From Nelumbo lutea (Eukaryota; Streptophyta; Magnoliopsida; Proteales; Nelumbonaceae), in the NCBI GenBank assembly GCA_022828595.1, contig JAKGHH010000001.1, positions 144,727,017 to 144,791,016 of the forward strand: a stretch of DNA of 64,000 nt. Direction: 5' to 3'. Positions 11,418-22,525 of the stretch are shown here, in pieces; position 1 is the first letter of the stretch, and every line of letters begins with the position of its first letter. Under the pieces are notes generated by a model that made no database searches, was not told the DNA's origin, and saw nothing but the letters and a program-made list of their open reading frames with translations. Both the position numbers and the translations under genes were made by a program.

Positions 11418-12353
11418 GGTTTTGGTCCCGTCCACAGGATTTAGTCACATTCGACCAATATAGCATGGACAGGTCCCGTCCACACCCCAATTTCTCATCC
11501 ATGGCAAAATCTCATGGTTAGGGACTGTCCACACTTGATTTTTGATCTCCTACTTCACACTTTCTCTAAAACGCGACCCTATTGTTTGTTTCACATTTTA
11601 ATATTTTTGTCAATAAAATATTAATTTACTTAATTTTTTATTTTTTTATTTTAATGTTTTATCAATAAAATTATATTTTAAATATTTAAAATATACTTTT
11701 TATTATTTTTCTATTGTTTTATAAAATAAATTAATATTTATTGGTTAATACTAATTCATTGATGCATTTTTCAATATATTTATCATATAAAATGCAAAAT
11801 TTATATATTTATGATTAAATGTGTAGATCAAGGTTTTCGAACCGTCGTTGACCTGAACAATAGAACCGTTCAACCTGAGAACCATCGAGGAAAGCGGTTT
11901 CGTTTTACTCCAAACCTAGTTTTTGGTCAAAAATCGTTAAAAAAGTCAATAACCCATTGACCTGAGCGGTCAAACCGTCGACCCGTTCAACAATTTTTTA
12001 TTGCTTTTTTTATATTTCTTGTCAAAACGGGTCATCTGTTCGAATCGGACAATCGAATCGTCGACCCGAAAACTAGTGGCCAGAACGGTTCCATTTCCCG
12101 ATTGTTTTTTAAAATGTTGGTGTAGATCATTCATAAATGTATATGAGATACATGGAATCAAAAAGTGTGGTGTGGACTAGTCCACACTACACCTATAAAA
12201 TGCCACTATGGGTGTGGACTGGTCCAATCCACACAATTTGTCCACAGTTCAGAACAGTTGTGGACTGTGGTGTGGTGTGGAATGATCCCTGCCACAGGGT
12301 GGTGTGGACCAGTCCACACTCACCAATTTTTCATCCACACTACAAAACACCCC
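11418..12353. mobile_element. Insertion with GTCCACAC-rich ends
   Basis: Absent from copy 1 of the duplication. The left end starts GGGTTTTGGTCCCGTCCACA and the right end, reverse-complemented, starts GGGTGTTTTGTAGTGTGGAT. Both ends carry many GTCCACAC/GTGTGGAC words, particularly 12,165-12,340. An element of 289 bp (11,831-12,119) is nested inside. Superfamily not assigned. Confidence 0.5.
11831..12119. mobile_element. Nested MITE with 10-bp target duplication
   Basis: A 289-bp insertion flanked by an exact 10-bp direct repeat GTGTAGATCA at 11,821-11,830 and 12,120-12,129. It begins AGGTTTTCGAACC and ends TTTTTTAAAATGTTG. The interior is rich in gaaccgt and gtcgacccg words. Duplication length fits a Mutator-like origin. 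See the related 19,914-21,433 element. Confidence 0.65.
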
Positions 12354-12590
12354 CTTAACGAGAGGAGATTAAAAAAGGTTGAAAGTAATAATTGAAGTTA
12401 CATTTTCAACCTTTATAAATAGAGATTGATAAAATACACAAATATGGTCATTATAATGGCCATTAAAGCTGACATTAGAACTATAATAAAATAACTTTTA
12501 TACCCTTTGTCAAACAAAAGAATAGAGGATAATTTTAGTTCAAAAAAAAAAATTCACACTACATTCACAGTATATATATGTGTGTATATA

Positions 12591-12822
12591 TATATATTCT
12601 AACATCTCCCCTAGCTATTAAATTCTAATATTATCTCCCCTCCCATTAAAATCTTCATTTTCTCTTAAGTCTCTTTTAATTCTTCTTGACTCTCTCTAAT
12701 AAAACAGAGTTATAGATGTATAAATTAGATGTACTGAGTCAAGTTAAGGGCCAACACAAGACCCAAAGTGATGCCAAAAACCATATTTGACAACCCATGT
12801 ATTGCATGAGTTTACTTGCTAG
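12591..12822 (+). mobile_element. Possible Helitron 3' end (degenerate)
   Basis: CCCATGTATTGCATGAG at 12,794-12,810 can form a short hairpin and is followed 8 bases later by CTAG at 12,819-12,822 and then T. This arrangement matches a Helitron 3' terminus and is a degenerate version of the clear one at 51,863-51,889. The 5' end is not defined and may lie near the TA repeat at 12,575. Confidence 0.35.
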
Positions 12823-14330
12823 TTTGAAGTAATATACCAAATGGAATATTTTATTGGCATTGTAGAAGAGAACCCAGTGATGCACAAGTTGGTGTAAAAA
12901 AGATCCCCATGTTCTATGGGGGAGTGATTATATTCACTTTCATAATAAAATGGAAACTGAATTGGTTGTGGATTAATTTAAGTAACCCCTTTTTTTACTT
13001 CTTAAAATTTCAAAAACTTCACAAAATTATAAGGGGTTGAGGAGCAATATGAGGAGAAGAGAGAGTACTGACATGGATAATTACATTGTTTTTGAAGGCC
13101 AGATAATTACATTTTTTAAGTATATAGAATACATTTGAAGTGTATAGAAATGGATAGTTACATTTCTCAGATCCTGTGGTTTAGATTGAGAGATTCTTAA
13201 AATATCCATAATTGGAGTTCTGCTGGTTACTCTTCTTCTCCAATAAACCAAAACAGAGTCTATTACAAAAATCGATCCAATGCATTGTCAATGAGATACA
13301 AAGTCTATTTCAAAGAGCACAAGAGGTTGGCAGGTGAGGCTTTTCTCACTTCTCAGATCTCGGTTCTGGCGTTAGGGAAGAAGTAAATGCAGGAACTGCT
13401 AGCGTCTCATGCATGATGGAATCCAGAAACTGGAGCAAATAGTAGAGACTCGATAGCTTCAAAAGGAAATAACTTAGAAGGTCCACTTGTCACAGAGCCC
13501 ATTAACCAGATTGCAGAAAACACCAGACTGCAATTTTCAGCAGATTGTTCATTTTATTTCATTCTAGATGCAACTGAATGGTTCCTAGGCTAGATACTAG
13601 TATTTCACCACCGCGCATCAGTTCCTGTTGAATATGAGAAGAAAGATTGAAATACAGTCCAAGTCCAGAACTTAATACTCCAATTTCGATACAGCTCCAC
13701 TGGCAATTGCTATTAGGAATTCTTATTTTGAGATTACCAACAAACTCTTTAGTCTTTACCTATTCTTATCTCTATCTAATCTGGTAAAATATGAATTAAA
13801 AAAATATGCAGTAGAAAGTTGGATACAAGTTCAGATATTTACGGTCCTAAATCCTTATAACATTTACATAGATAATTCAATTAAATTAAAATCAACTGAA
13901 AATAAGGAACTGTGTCATCTCTGAATCACAAATCCTTTGTCCTTACTTCCATCATTCTGCAAAACACCAGCAATTCCACAACCAGTCTTTAGTTAAACTT
14001 TGTATGCCATTAACTAGAATGAACATCCAAACAAAAGAAAACGTGGGAAATCAGGGGATTCCTATTCTAACTTCATCCAAACAAAGAAACAGAGTTGAAG
14101 TTCAAACCAGTTGTATAACGACGGTGAATACTCAAACCAGTTGTATACTTGCATCCGTCTATAAATTGATTGAGGGAAAAAATTCGATTCAATTAAAAAT
14201 GAAACACATGTCAAGAAGAAATGAAAACCCCAGTTGGCTCCGAAGAAATAAAATGAAAATGATTTGTTTCCCTTAATATTTTATAAAAGAAAATGGTGAA
14301 CAGAACAGGAGAGATCCTGGTAGGTCTGGA
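12823..14330. other. No gene seen
   Basis: About 1.5 kb with ordinary base composition and no recognisable coding similarity. The 90-codon frame at 14,004-14,276 shows no domain. The part nearest 14,330 is the 3' flank of the DUF538 gene. Confidence 0.5.
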
Positions 14331-14813
14331 TCAAGAACCTGATATTAAAATAGGAGTCCCTTGATTTCCCGCCTTGCATTCTGGGGGATCTTCGAAGAGA
14401 GAGAGAGAGAGCTGCTTATGAGCGACTCCCATGTCGAATAAGATAAGACCAGAAGATGGATCATCGAGTATAATGTCTTTAACGGGTAACCATAGAAATA
14501 GTTCTTCTTGGGAGAGGCCCTCAACTCCTATAAGCTCACCATAGCTGAGATTACCCTTCACAACGCTATCGAAATAGACTCTGCCTTCGAATTTCGTCAA
14601 ACAAGGCTGATCTAGAAACACTTCAAGGCGCCCATTTTCGTCGAGAGTAAACGACTTCACGGCCTTGGGGAGGAGACCCGCCGGCAGCCCTTTACTTTTG
14701 AGGACATCGTGAATTGAATCGGCATGAACCTGATGAAGATCGACGAGGATCAGAAACCCTAACAATCGTAGAAACAGTGTAAAGTGACACTGTGGTAACG
14801 CCATGGCTTCCAA
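14331..14813 (-). CDS. DUF538 family secreted protein
   Basis: Intact single-exon gene of 160 residues. It opens with a hydrophobic signal peptide (about residues 6-31, FTLFLRLLGFLILVDLHQVHA), so the product probably enters the secretory pathway. The DUF538 domain follows: SIHDVLKSKGLPAGLLPKAV (about 33-52), FTLDENGRLEVFLDQPC, FEGRVYFDSVVKGNLSYGEL, GVEGLSQEELFLWLPVKDI and DDPSSGLILFDMGVAHKQLS, in the family's usual order and length. The molecular function of DUF538 proteins is not established. ATG at 14,813 and a second at 14,804 (gccATGG, better start context) are both possible. A short CT run near the end encodes LSLSL. No operon-like context; flanks are non-genic. No TATA box could be assigned with certainty. 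Confidence 0.88.
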   Translation of the reverse strand: MEAMALPQCHFTLFLRLLGFLILVDLHQVHADSIHDVLKSKGLPAGLLPKAVKSFTLDENGRLEVFLDQPCLTKFEGRVYFDSVVKGNLSYGELIGVEGLSQEELFLWLPVKDIILDDPSSGLILFDMGVAHKQLSLSLFEDPPECKAGNQGTPILISGS

Positions 14814-15530
14814 GGAAAAGAAGACACGGTAGGAAAGGAAGGAGAGGTTTCGACTTTGAAGGGGTGAGGGGTCAAGGGAATTTTGGAGTTTGCACCCTGA
14901 GAGGGCGAATCTGTAAACTCGAGAATCGAGATACAGTTTAAGGAGGGCTGCTCATATCAAATTACTAAAACACCCTTGTTTGGGCGATGTTTTAATTTTA
15001 TTTTCCCTTTTCAAAATTAGATTAGAATTCTGAAAAACAAAAGAGAGCAGAATTCTTCAGTGATTCCATCAAGGGGGACTTTAGAACCGTGGCCGTTTAA
15101 AAAAAAAAACAACGGTGTCATGTTGGATCCACAGGCGTTTCAACAAATACCCACATATCTTATTGTTTGGTTCAGCCGATTATTAATTGGGCATGCCTCG
15201 AAAATCGGGACCCTACGATATTGGCATTTCTTGCATTTGCATTGGTGAACTGTTTCCTCCAACGATTGACTAATGTGTATCTTATGTGGTGCTTACCTAT
15301 CAGTATATACATGAAAAACGATGATGAAAACTACCTTACCAAACAGCATAATGTTGCTCACTATTTGCGTGGCAGAAACATTTTTTTATAAAAAATAGGT
15401 CTTGAAGCATGGGCATTTTTTCTTGAAAATTGGTCTCAAAAAGCGCCCACGTTTCCACACCATGAAAAGGTGCCTACCACCTACAGGTGGATTCAACCCG
15501 AGCCAAGATGAATATATGAATATATGACTA
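14814..15530. other. 5' flank of DUF538 gene; otherwise nothing recognised
   Basis: The first 150-250 bases upstream of the DUF538 start are the expected promoter and leader. No clear coding region to 15,530. Near 15,490 the phrase tcaacccgagccaag looks like the interior of another decayed hAT-like repeat into which the MITE at 15,531 inserted. Confidence 0.4.
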
Positions 15531-15743
15531 TAGAAATGGCAAACGGGGTGGGGATCATATTTTTCATTCCTGACCCTAATTCTGAAATTAACTCTCATTT
15601 CTGTCCCTGATCCTTGCTGGGGATAACAATTGTCCTTCCTCGATCTCCAGTGGGGCAGGGTGGGGGCCTCAATCCCCATCCCCAACCCCATTGGGTTGGG
15701 GAAGTTGGGTCTCCGTCGGAGATGGGGAAAATTGCCATCCCTA
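15531..15743. mobile_element. hAT MITE, 213 bp
   Basis: Ends TAGAAATGGCAA and TTGCCATCCCTA are inverted repeats, and the element is flanked by an exact 8-bp duplication TATGACTA at 15,523-15,530 and 15,744-15,751. Interior is rich in ggggtggggatc and ccccatccccaacccc. An 8-bp duplication and a TA-G-R ending are typical of hAT. A truncated relative lies at about 51,421-51,534. Confidence 0.8.
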
Positions 15744-15751
15744 TATGACTA

Positions 15752-18126
15752 TTCGAGCTTGGCTCGACTTAAGTTTAAGAGAGCCAAATTTTATATACAA
15801 GTAAAAAATTACATATATTGAATACGAGTTTAGTTTACAACTCTATTTTAACTCAACATTTATCAAACTTTTGGTAAATCAAACTCGAATAACTTGTGAA
15901 AAACTTTGATTTGCGTCCATGATTACTTTAATGAAATGTAAAATTTAAATGTGAAAATGAGATTTTAGGATGAATGAAATAGCAGGAAAAACAATTAAAA
16001 AGAAATGAAATATATATCTCTTGGATATAAGACATGGCATTGTTTGAAGGGGAGGCATAATCGGAACAATGTTTGTGTTTTATATTTTGGCAAGATAGAC
16101 TGGAAAATTGTTGTGGAGCAAAATCCATGGGTAATTGGGACTAGGTGAACGCAATGGCGAATGGCTATGAAAAATAAGCTGGGAGATTGAGTAGCTGAGA
16201 ATTTCATATATTTTATGAGTAATGTTGTTTAGGAAATAAAAATGAAAAGGGTATTCTAGTCAATGCATGGCGTTCATGAGTGTGGTAATAAGTAATAACG
16301 GATCGTTTGAGTGGAAAAGATGTTTTATTTTCCTATTTTTAACCGTTTTCGAAATGAAGGACGGAGTAAAAACCAAAGATAATAAAAATTGGTGAAGTGG
16401 GGGTAGAACAGACAAGGCCACGAGGGAGAGGGAGAGGGAGAGTGGAGAGCAGTCGTTTCCACAACTTGGCAGCAAACGAGAAGCGGAAGTAGCTGCAGTC
16501 TGCAGAAGCTTTAAAATTTATAGTTTAAAGGACCGAGGAAATTTCGGATGCCTGAATTTCTGCACGCGGAAGAAATATAGAAAAAGACAATACAAGACAA
16601 GTGTTTTATTATCTCAGTAGTCAATGGTCATCAGTATAAACTGCCGTGCCGAGACCCCACTCTCTTCCTCTTCGCCTCTTCCCTCTTCATTAATTCCTCC
16701 TTTTTATTCCCTTCCCTCTCTAAGCAATAATCACTCTATTCTATAGTCAAATTAAATTTGTTCATTTCTGGCCTCATCCCTACTCCACTCAATCTCTAGA
16801 ATGGCACGGTTAATGTTACGTGGAATCCACTTGGAGCTACCATTTTGTATGGTAAGCTTGATATATTATTCAGCATTCTTGTTTCATTTCTTTTGGCAAG
16901 TATGAAGTATCAATCCTTCTTGCCTAAAAACCCGAGAGTTGACAAGTGAGCAAAGGGTGTGGTTGTGAAACAATAAAAACACTGTGGATCATCATCATTA
17001 ATAATATGCTCCATACCTTTTTACTGTCATCAATGAAATACACTCACAACAGGATGTACAACTTTTCGATTTTAATGGCTTAGGAATATCTCAACTGCCT
17101 TCTCTGTTGTGTGAAATTTTCTCAAATAAATTAAAAAAAAAAAAAGAAACTTCTGAGATCTCCCCATCTGACATTGTCCTTAGAAATCATACACCATTGC
17201 AGGCTTTCAGTGAAGGGCAACCACCTGTTATTGTAAGAGAGTTCGGATCTGCTCTCACTCTCAATTCACAAAGTGTGCCTCACACCCACTTCAGAAATAT
17301 CTTTCCATGAATTAAAATTATAAGTATAGAGATGTTCCAGATGCATATGACTGAAACGTGTTGTGAGGAGCGCTCTGAGAGGAGCTGATAAACACCCACT
17401 TGAAAACAATGCTATGACTATGAATGTACAACTTTTTAAGAGAATGCCAGATCAGGCCAATGACCCACTGACCCAGTCACACAATTCTAGTTTTGGTCAA
17501 CTTCCCACTCCCATATTTGGTCAATAATTCATTAACCCAAATGGTTGAGCCAATGACTCAACCAATTTCTTGGCTTACTAGGTTTTTAGTGTTTTTCTTG
17601 TCAGTTTTTATTGTTAATTTGTCATGACAAAAGAGTTTAGCCTCTTGGGTAGGTTTTAAAAAATTTGGTTGAAATGACACAAATTTTGCATTCAATGTAG
17701 TCTAAGACTATTTGTAAGACATAAAAGAACAAAAAAAAAAAAAGGATAAGGCTTAGGTTGCGGTTGCTCCTCCCCAGGATTCCATTCTAGTTGGAGATCT
17801 ACGTTCACAAGTTCTAGAATGAGGGTTGAGTTAAAAACAAATTAAGTGATAACTATAGTTTGAGCATGAAAGCTTTATCGCCTCCATGTTAAGCAAAAGA
17901 TTGGTTAAGGTGGTTCATTACTACTAGCTCGGATGTGTTACTCACACGGACACGTTTTTACCCATAAGTCACTAAAGCCATGTATCGAGATTTGGTAACA
18001 TCTCCCATCTCCCCATGAATGAGAACTGAGATGTTCCGAATGTGCAGCTGTAGTTTTGTGGGTAGTAGATGTGGATTCCATTACTATTATGATCTATGAT
18101 ATTGGCAGGACATGCAACTTGGACAG
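15752..18126. other. No confirmed gene; possible promoter and first exon near 16.6-16.86 kb
   Basis: A pyrimidine-rich leader-like stretch at 16,640-16,800 precedes ATGGCACGGTTAATG at 16,801, and a plausible donor (ATG|gtaagctt) follows at about 16,851. No downstream exon with recognisable similarity was found, so I do not call a gene. The 67-codon frame at 17,107-17,310 shows no domain. The rest is non-coding. Confidence 0.3.
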
Positions 18127-19664
18127 GCCTGAGTTCGAATCGTTCAATATTTTCTGTCCCATCCTATTCGACCATTTCATGTTCTCCCACTTATTTTGAT
18201 ACTAAGGTTATGTTTGATTTCAAGGAAAAGGTAGGGAAAATAAGGGAATTAGGATGCCAATGGGCAGTGTGGACTTCATATTTTATCAAATTTGTTTAAT
18301 CCCTCCTCCATTTTCATTCCATAGTTCGGTCATTCTCGCTTGAGTTCTCTTCTTCTCCTTCCCCTCTCCATCCACTGCCCCTTCATCGGAGACAAAGTTA
18401 CATCTGAACCGCTGCAAATATTTCTCTCTTTTCTCTTCTCTTCTCTTCTCCTCCCTCCCCACTGACACACTGCATCATGATGCGAATCGCAACCCATGTC
18501 TTTGCTAGATGATAACACATCAGTTGTTGATCCCTATGGGAGAGGGTTGCGATTCGCATCGCAAGGAAAAGAAATAGAACAGAGAATGTGAACCGCAGCA
18601 AGTACAACAGCATCCATGGAGACAGCTAAAAGGGAAACATTTGGTTTGTGGGTTAGAAAGCCTAAAAGGGCTGGCAGACATTGAAATATTACCCATACCT
18701 CTACCCTATGATGCAGAAGGTTATAGAAGCCAACAACTAAAAGTCTGTAGCTCCTGCTTCAGATTCTGGACCATGAACTCCACGAGTTTAAATGGTAAGC
18801 TCTTACAATAACAGAGCCTGAGTGATATTTAAGCACCATGAATGACATTCAGAGCCTTGGGCCCACCGTACCGATGGAAGTGGAACCCACCAAATATCTT
18901 ATGCCAAATTGAAGCTGAGATCCCACAAACGTAACGTTGCTATATCTTCATATCTTGTTTCTGGAGGATTAATTACCATCTGTTATATTTCCAACTTTCC
19001 ATTGCTTATAACATTGCTTACATATGTGCAGGAACATATGAGTTTGCTGAAATACCAAGAAGATGCAATGTGAGAAGCCAAAAGCAGAGCCTTCTAGCAG
19101 ATGAGGAAACCAACATGAAAAAGCCAAATAGTCTCTCAAAAGAACTGATCAAGTGTTTGATAGAAATCGTCCTAAAACTGAATCAAACACCCACATATCA
19201 GCTCAACCACCATTCCTAAGCTTACTCTATCTTGCATGAACTCAAGAGGCTTCAAGCCCAAGACTTCATTCAACTGTAAGGCACCCATGTCTTTGCTGGA
19301 TGACAACACATCAGTTGTTGATCCGTACGGGAGAGGTTGTGATTCGCGTCACGACACAGCGTGTCAGTGGGCGGGAGGAGAAGAGAAGAGAGAGAAAGAT
19401 TTGTAGCGGCTCAGATGTAGTTTCATCTCCAATGAAGGGGCAGTGGGTGGAGAGTAGAGGGAGAAGAAGAGAACTCGGGTGGGAATGACCAAATGATAAT
19501 GAAAAAGGAGTTAAACAAATTTGATAAAATCTGAAGTCCACACCGCCCGTTAGTATCCTAATTCCGTTAGTTTCAAAATAAGTGGGAGAACATGACGTGG
19601 TCAAATAGTATTGGACGGGACAGAAAATTTTCTGCCGCTAGGGGACAAACAATCCGAACTCGGC
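18127..19664. repeat. Foldback structure with about 330-370 bp inverted arms
   Basis: Left arm 18,127-18,494 and right arm 19,335-19,664 are imperfect inverted copies, for example CATGTTCTCCCACTTATTTT on the left and its complement near 19,580. The left arm has one extra stretch of about 40 bases near 18,205. A segment of about 50 bases starting ATGTCTTTGCT lies immediately inside the left arm (18,495) and again immediately outside the start of the right arm (19,288). In the left copy it is bracketed by a perfect 17-base inverted repeat, GATGCGAATCGCAACCC (18,479-18,495) and its complement (18,546-18,562). About 720 bp of unrecognised sequence sits between. Confidence 0.75.
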
Positions 19665-19913
19665 GGGCCTACCTCAATCCCGACTCAACCCAACATGAAT
19701 TTTTGGGCATTCATTTTCTGGATGTGAATTTGGCCTGGTCCAAAAAACTCGGGCCTTGCCTAAACTTGTTTTGCGCTTGGATTGAGGCCTCAAGTAAACT
19801 CAACCCGATTCCATCCTGGCTCAACCCAACCCAGATCCACCCAACAAAAAATATATACATGCATTATATATATATATATATAATTTGTAAATTGAAATTT
19901 ATACATATTTTCA

Positions 19914-21433
19914 AGGTTTTTAAAAACGATTTGGAAATAGAATTGGTCAGGGACCAGTTTTCGGTTAAGTGGTTCAACTGTCCAGGTCGAACGGTTCGAC
20001 TCGTGATGTCACAAATAAATTAAAAATAAAAAATATATTTATAAATAATAAGAATAGCATAAAATTAAATAAAAATTAGAAAAAATACAAAAAAAATAAA
20101 TCTATCTAAATACAAAAATAATACAGTACAAAACACATACAAGATATAAAAATAAAATATAGAAAATTTCTATAAAAATACAAAAAAAAGCAAAGAAAAT
20201 AAAAAAATACAGAAAAAATAGAAAAACAAAGCTATCTGAATACAAAAATAACAAAATACATAACAAATAGAAAATACAAAAAAAAGTATAAAAACATTCT
20301 AAAAAATACAGAAAATGCCAAAAAATACAAAAAAATAAATTAGGATTTATTTAACCACACTCATACATGTGTAGAAAATACAAAAAAAAAATCTAAAAAA
20401 CTACATAAAAACATAGAAAATTGTAAAAAAATAGAAAAAATACACAGAAGTTACTGTTGGACCCGTATCTCGTAACTCTACCATATGTCCAACATCTAGA
20501 CTCTGGAGTGCCGATGGATAGCAATAAACACTCACTAGTACAGTGTGTATCTAAAGATGAAGATGCACGTGTCTGTAGGAATGTCGACTCCCCAATCTCC
20601 ACCGGATCAACATGTCGATGGCAACATAACCGTCCAAAATCCACCGCCTGCTCAGTCACCAAATGTTGCCGCCTGCGGAACCTAGGTATCCCATATCCCG
20701 TAACTCTATCATATGTTCGACATCTGGAGTGCCGACGGATAGCAGTCAACACTCACCAGCATAGCGTGTATCTGAAGATGCACATGTCTGTAGGAATGTC
20801 AACTCACCAATCTCCACCAGATCAACGTGTCGACGACAACATAACCGTCCAAAATCCACCGCCTGCTCAGCCATCAACTGCTGCTGCCTTCGAAGCCTGA
20901 GTATCCCGCATCCCACCGCTACAAAATCGCCAGCCGCTGCTGCAAATCATTAAGACTTTAGGTTACTGCTAGACCTGCTGCAAAATCCACGCTAGTCGCC
21001 ATAGATGAAGCTCACTACCGTCACCGGTCACCCTGAATCACCGTCAATCACTATGTATCACCGTCAGGCATTGTAGGTCATGGCCGTCGTAGGTGATCGG
21101 TTGGGTGTGAGGGCGGAGATGAGGAAAGGGTTAGAACGAAAATGGGGGTCGTTCTAACCCTAAACATTCGTAAGAGGTGAGATCAGGATATGGGGTCATT
21201 TTATTTTTGTTTTTTTTATTTTATTTATATCAGCGAAAATAAAATTTGTAACCCACGAACCACTACACAGGTCAAATGGTTTAGCGGTTCAACCACCCGA
21301 GTCAGCGGTTTTCTGACTTTTTCAACTGATTTTAAGGCTTTACCGGTTTATAGTATAACCAGATCTAGGGGACTGAACAATTACCAGTTTTTCCGGTCCA
21401 ACCGTCCAGTCCGATCCAATTATGAAAACCATG
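19914..21433. mobile_element. 1.5-kb non-autonomous element with 10-bp target duplication
   Basis: Flanked by exact CATATTTTCA at 19,904-19,913 and 21,434-21,443. The left end is AGGTTTTTAAAAACGATT; the right end reverse-complemented is CATGGTTTTCATAATTGG. Subterminal gaaccgt and ggttcaac words occur at both ends. Inside are an A-rich block of short acaaaaat repeats (about 20,020-20,450) and a 228-bp tandem duplication. No transposase. The duplication length suggests Mutator-like origin; superfamily is inference. Confidence 0.65.
20463..20912 (+). repeat. Tandem duplication, period 228 bp
   Basis: Unit 1 starts with atctcgtaactctaccatat near 20,466 and unit 2 with atcccgtaactctatcatat near 20,694. 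Both contain tccaccggatcaacatgtcga-type and ccgtccaaaatccaccgcctgctcag blocks in the same order. Unit 2 lacks about a dozen bases near its start. A 147-codon frame runs across both units but has no recognisable domain and probably reflects the repeat. Confidence 0.75.
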
Positions 21434-21649
21434 CATATTTTCAACCAAAACCTAATCTTAAATTAGGCCATAAAGCCCAATTCATAAATCCCATCACATC
21501 TGCCAACTTGACTAAACCCGATCTAACCCAATCTGAGTTGTGTTGGATTAAACTCGTCTTTGATTGGGTTAGCACCTGTCAACCCAAACCAACCCGCCCA
21601 AATCCCCTTTTGGTTTTTTCAAAAAGCCCAGGATCTGCTTGACATCGAT

Positions 21650-22520
21650 GGGTTAGCATTTCATGATAATGATCGAGGTCTCTATCCATCTGTATAGCTG
21701 TTTGGAGTTTGGACGAAACCCATTTTCCCTGAAATTAATTAATTAATGTTGGTGGTACTATATTACGGGGATTGCGGTGGTGCGGTGGTGGCCTGGTGGG
21801 GTGCGTGAGTTCCTTGGCGGCAGATCAATCCCCATCACACCTTGTTCAGCCATCGGGACCGTCCGGACCGAGGCCCATGCCTTTTTAGGAGAGGAGAGGA
21901 CTCATATGGGTCGTGGAGATGAAATGGAATCAGACATATCGAAGGAATATACTCTAGCCATAATCGAATGTTTGCAAATGAATTCCGTCATCCCTCCTTG
22001 GAAAATCATCGGTTTGATAGTGGATTGTTGAAGTTTAATCCAAAACATGATCTGTTGCTCGGTTACTAATATCGTCCACGATAGTGGACCGTTGAAGTTC
22101 AATTCCAGAGTTCTTAATTTAAATTCTGGAAGTTGATGTATGTTCTGTTTGAAGCTTGAAATTGAAAGGAGTGGATTCTGTTTGCAAGTTTGACCTCAAA
22201 ACTCCCAGCATCAGCCAATTATAAATGAAATCTGATTTTGAGTTCCATGGCTGATCCGATTCTGTTTTGAAATTTTCCAGCAAAACCCTTTGGAAGACAA
22301 ACACACATTGTTTAATAAATAATGTTTTATAGGAGTCCCTTTTTTATCCTATTTTACTTTCTACTAACTTATTAGTGTTTGATCAATAACCAAACAAAAA
22401 TTCTCATGCCTTGAGACTGAGGGACAGCATTAATTTTGATTTGGTAACACCCCCTGCAGTTTGCACCTTGAAGACTGAAGTGTTCCCTTATTCTTCAAGA
22501 GATCAAGATATGTCGGCATT
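21650..22520. other. No gene seen
   Basis: Mixed-composition sequence with no coding region I can support. The sequence at 19,639-19,900 and 21,444-21,650 on either side of the 19,914 element shares tcaacccaaccc-type composition and may be one decayed repeat that the element split. Confidence 0.35.
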
Positions 22521-22525
22521 GCCCC

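Larger units (their letters stand above)
9036..12590 (+). repeat. Large AT-rich tandem duplication
   Basis: Copy 1 (about 9036-10,114) and copy 2 (about 10,115-12,590) share the same blocks in the same order: tttatttatcaaaaaatg-type start with tttaaatagag-gaattgaa; the tagatgtgttcaatttt-ttctatatt block (9226 and 10,851); the gacattaaatgttaa-acattt block (9408 and 11,043); and gaaagtaataattgaa-ttacattttcaacc (9889 and 12,381) through agaggataattttagt. Copy 2 is longer because of insertions at about 10,201-10,785 and 11,418-12,353. No coding content was recognised in either copy. Confidence 0.75.

Noticed and set aside
16801..16851. Short first exon ATGGCACGG...ATG|gtaagc
   Set aside because: No downstream exon with recognisable similarity, so not called a gene.
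18120..18180. tRNA-like GTTCGAATC motif
   Set aside because: No acceptor, D or anticodon arms around it.
20457..20900. 147-codon plus-strand frame and a 119-codon minus-strand frame
   Set aside because: Both follow the 228-bp tandem repeat inside a transposon; no known domain.
19639..21650. hAT element with TAGGGG start and TTGACATCGATG end around the 19,914 element
   Set aside because: Ends do not match well and no 8-bp duplication; kept only as a possible decayed repeat.
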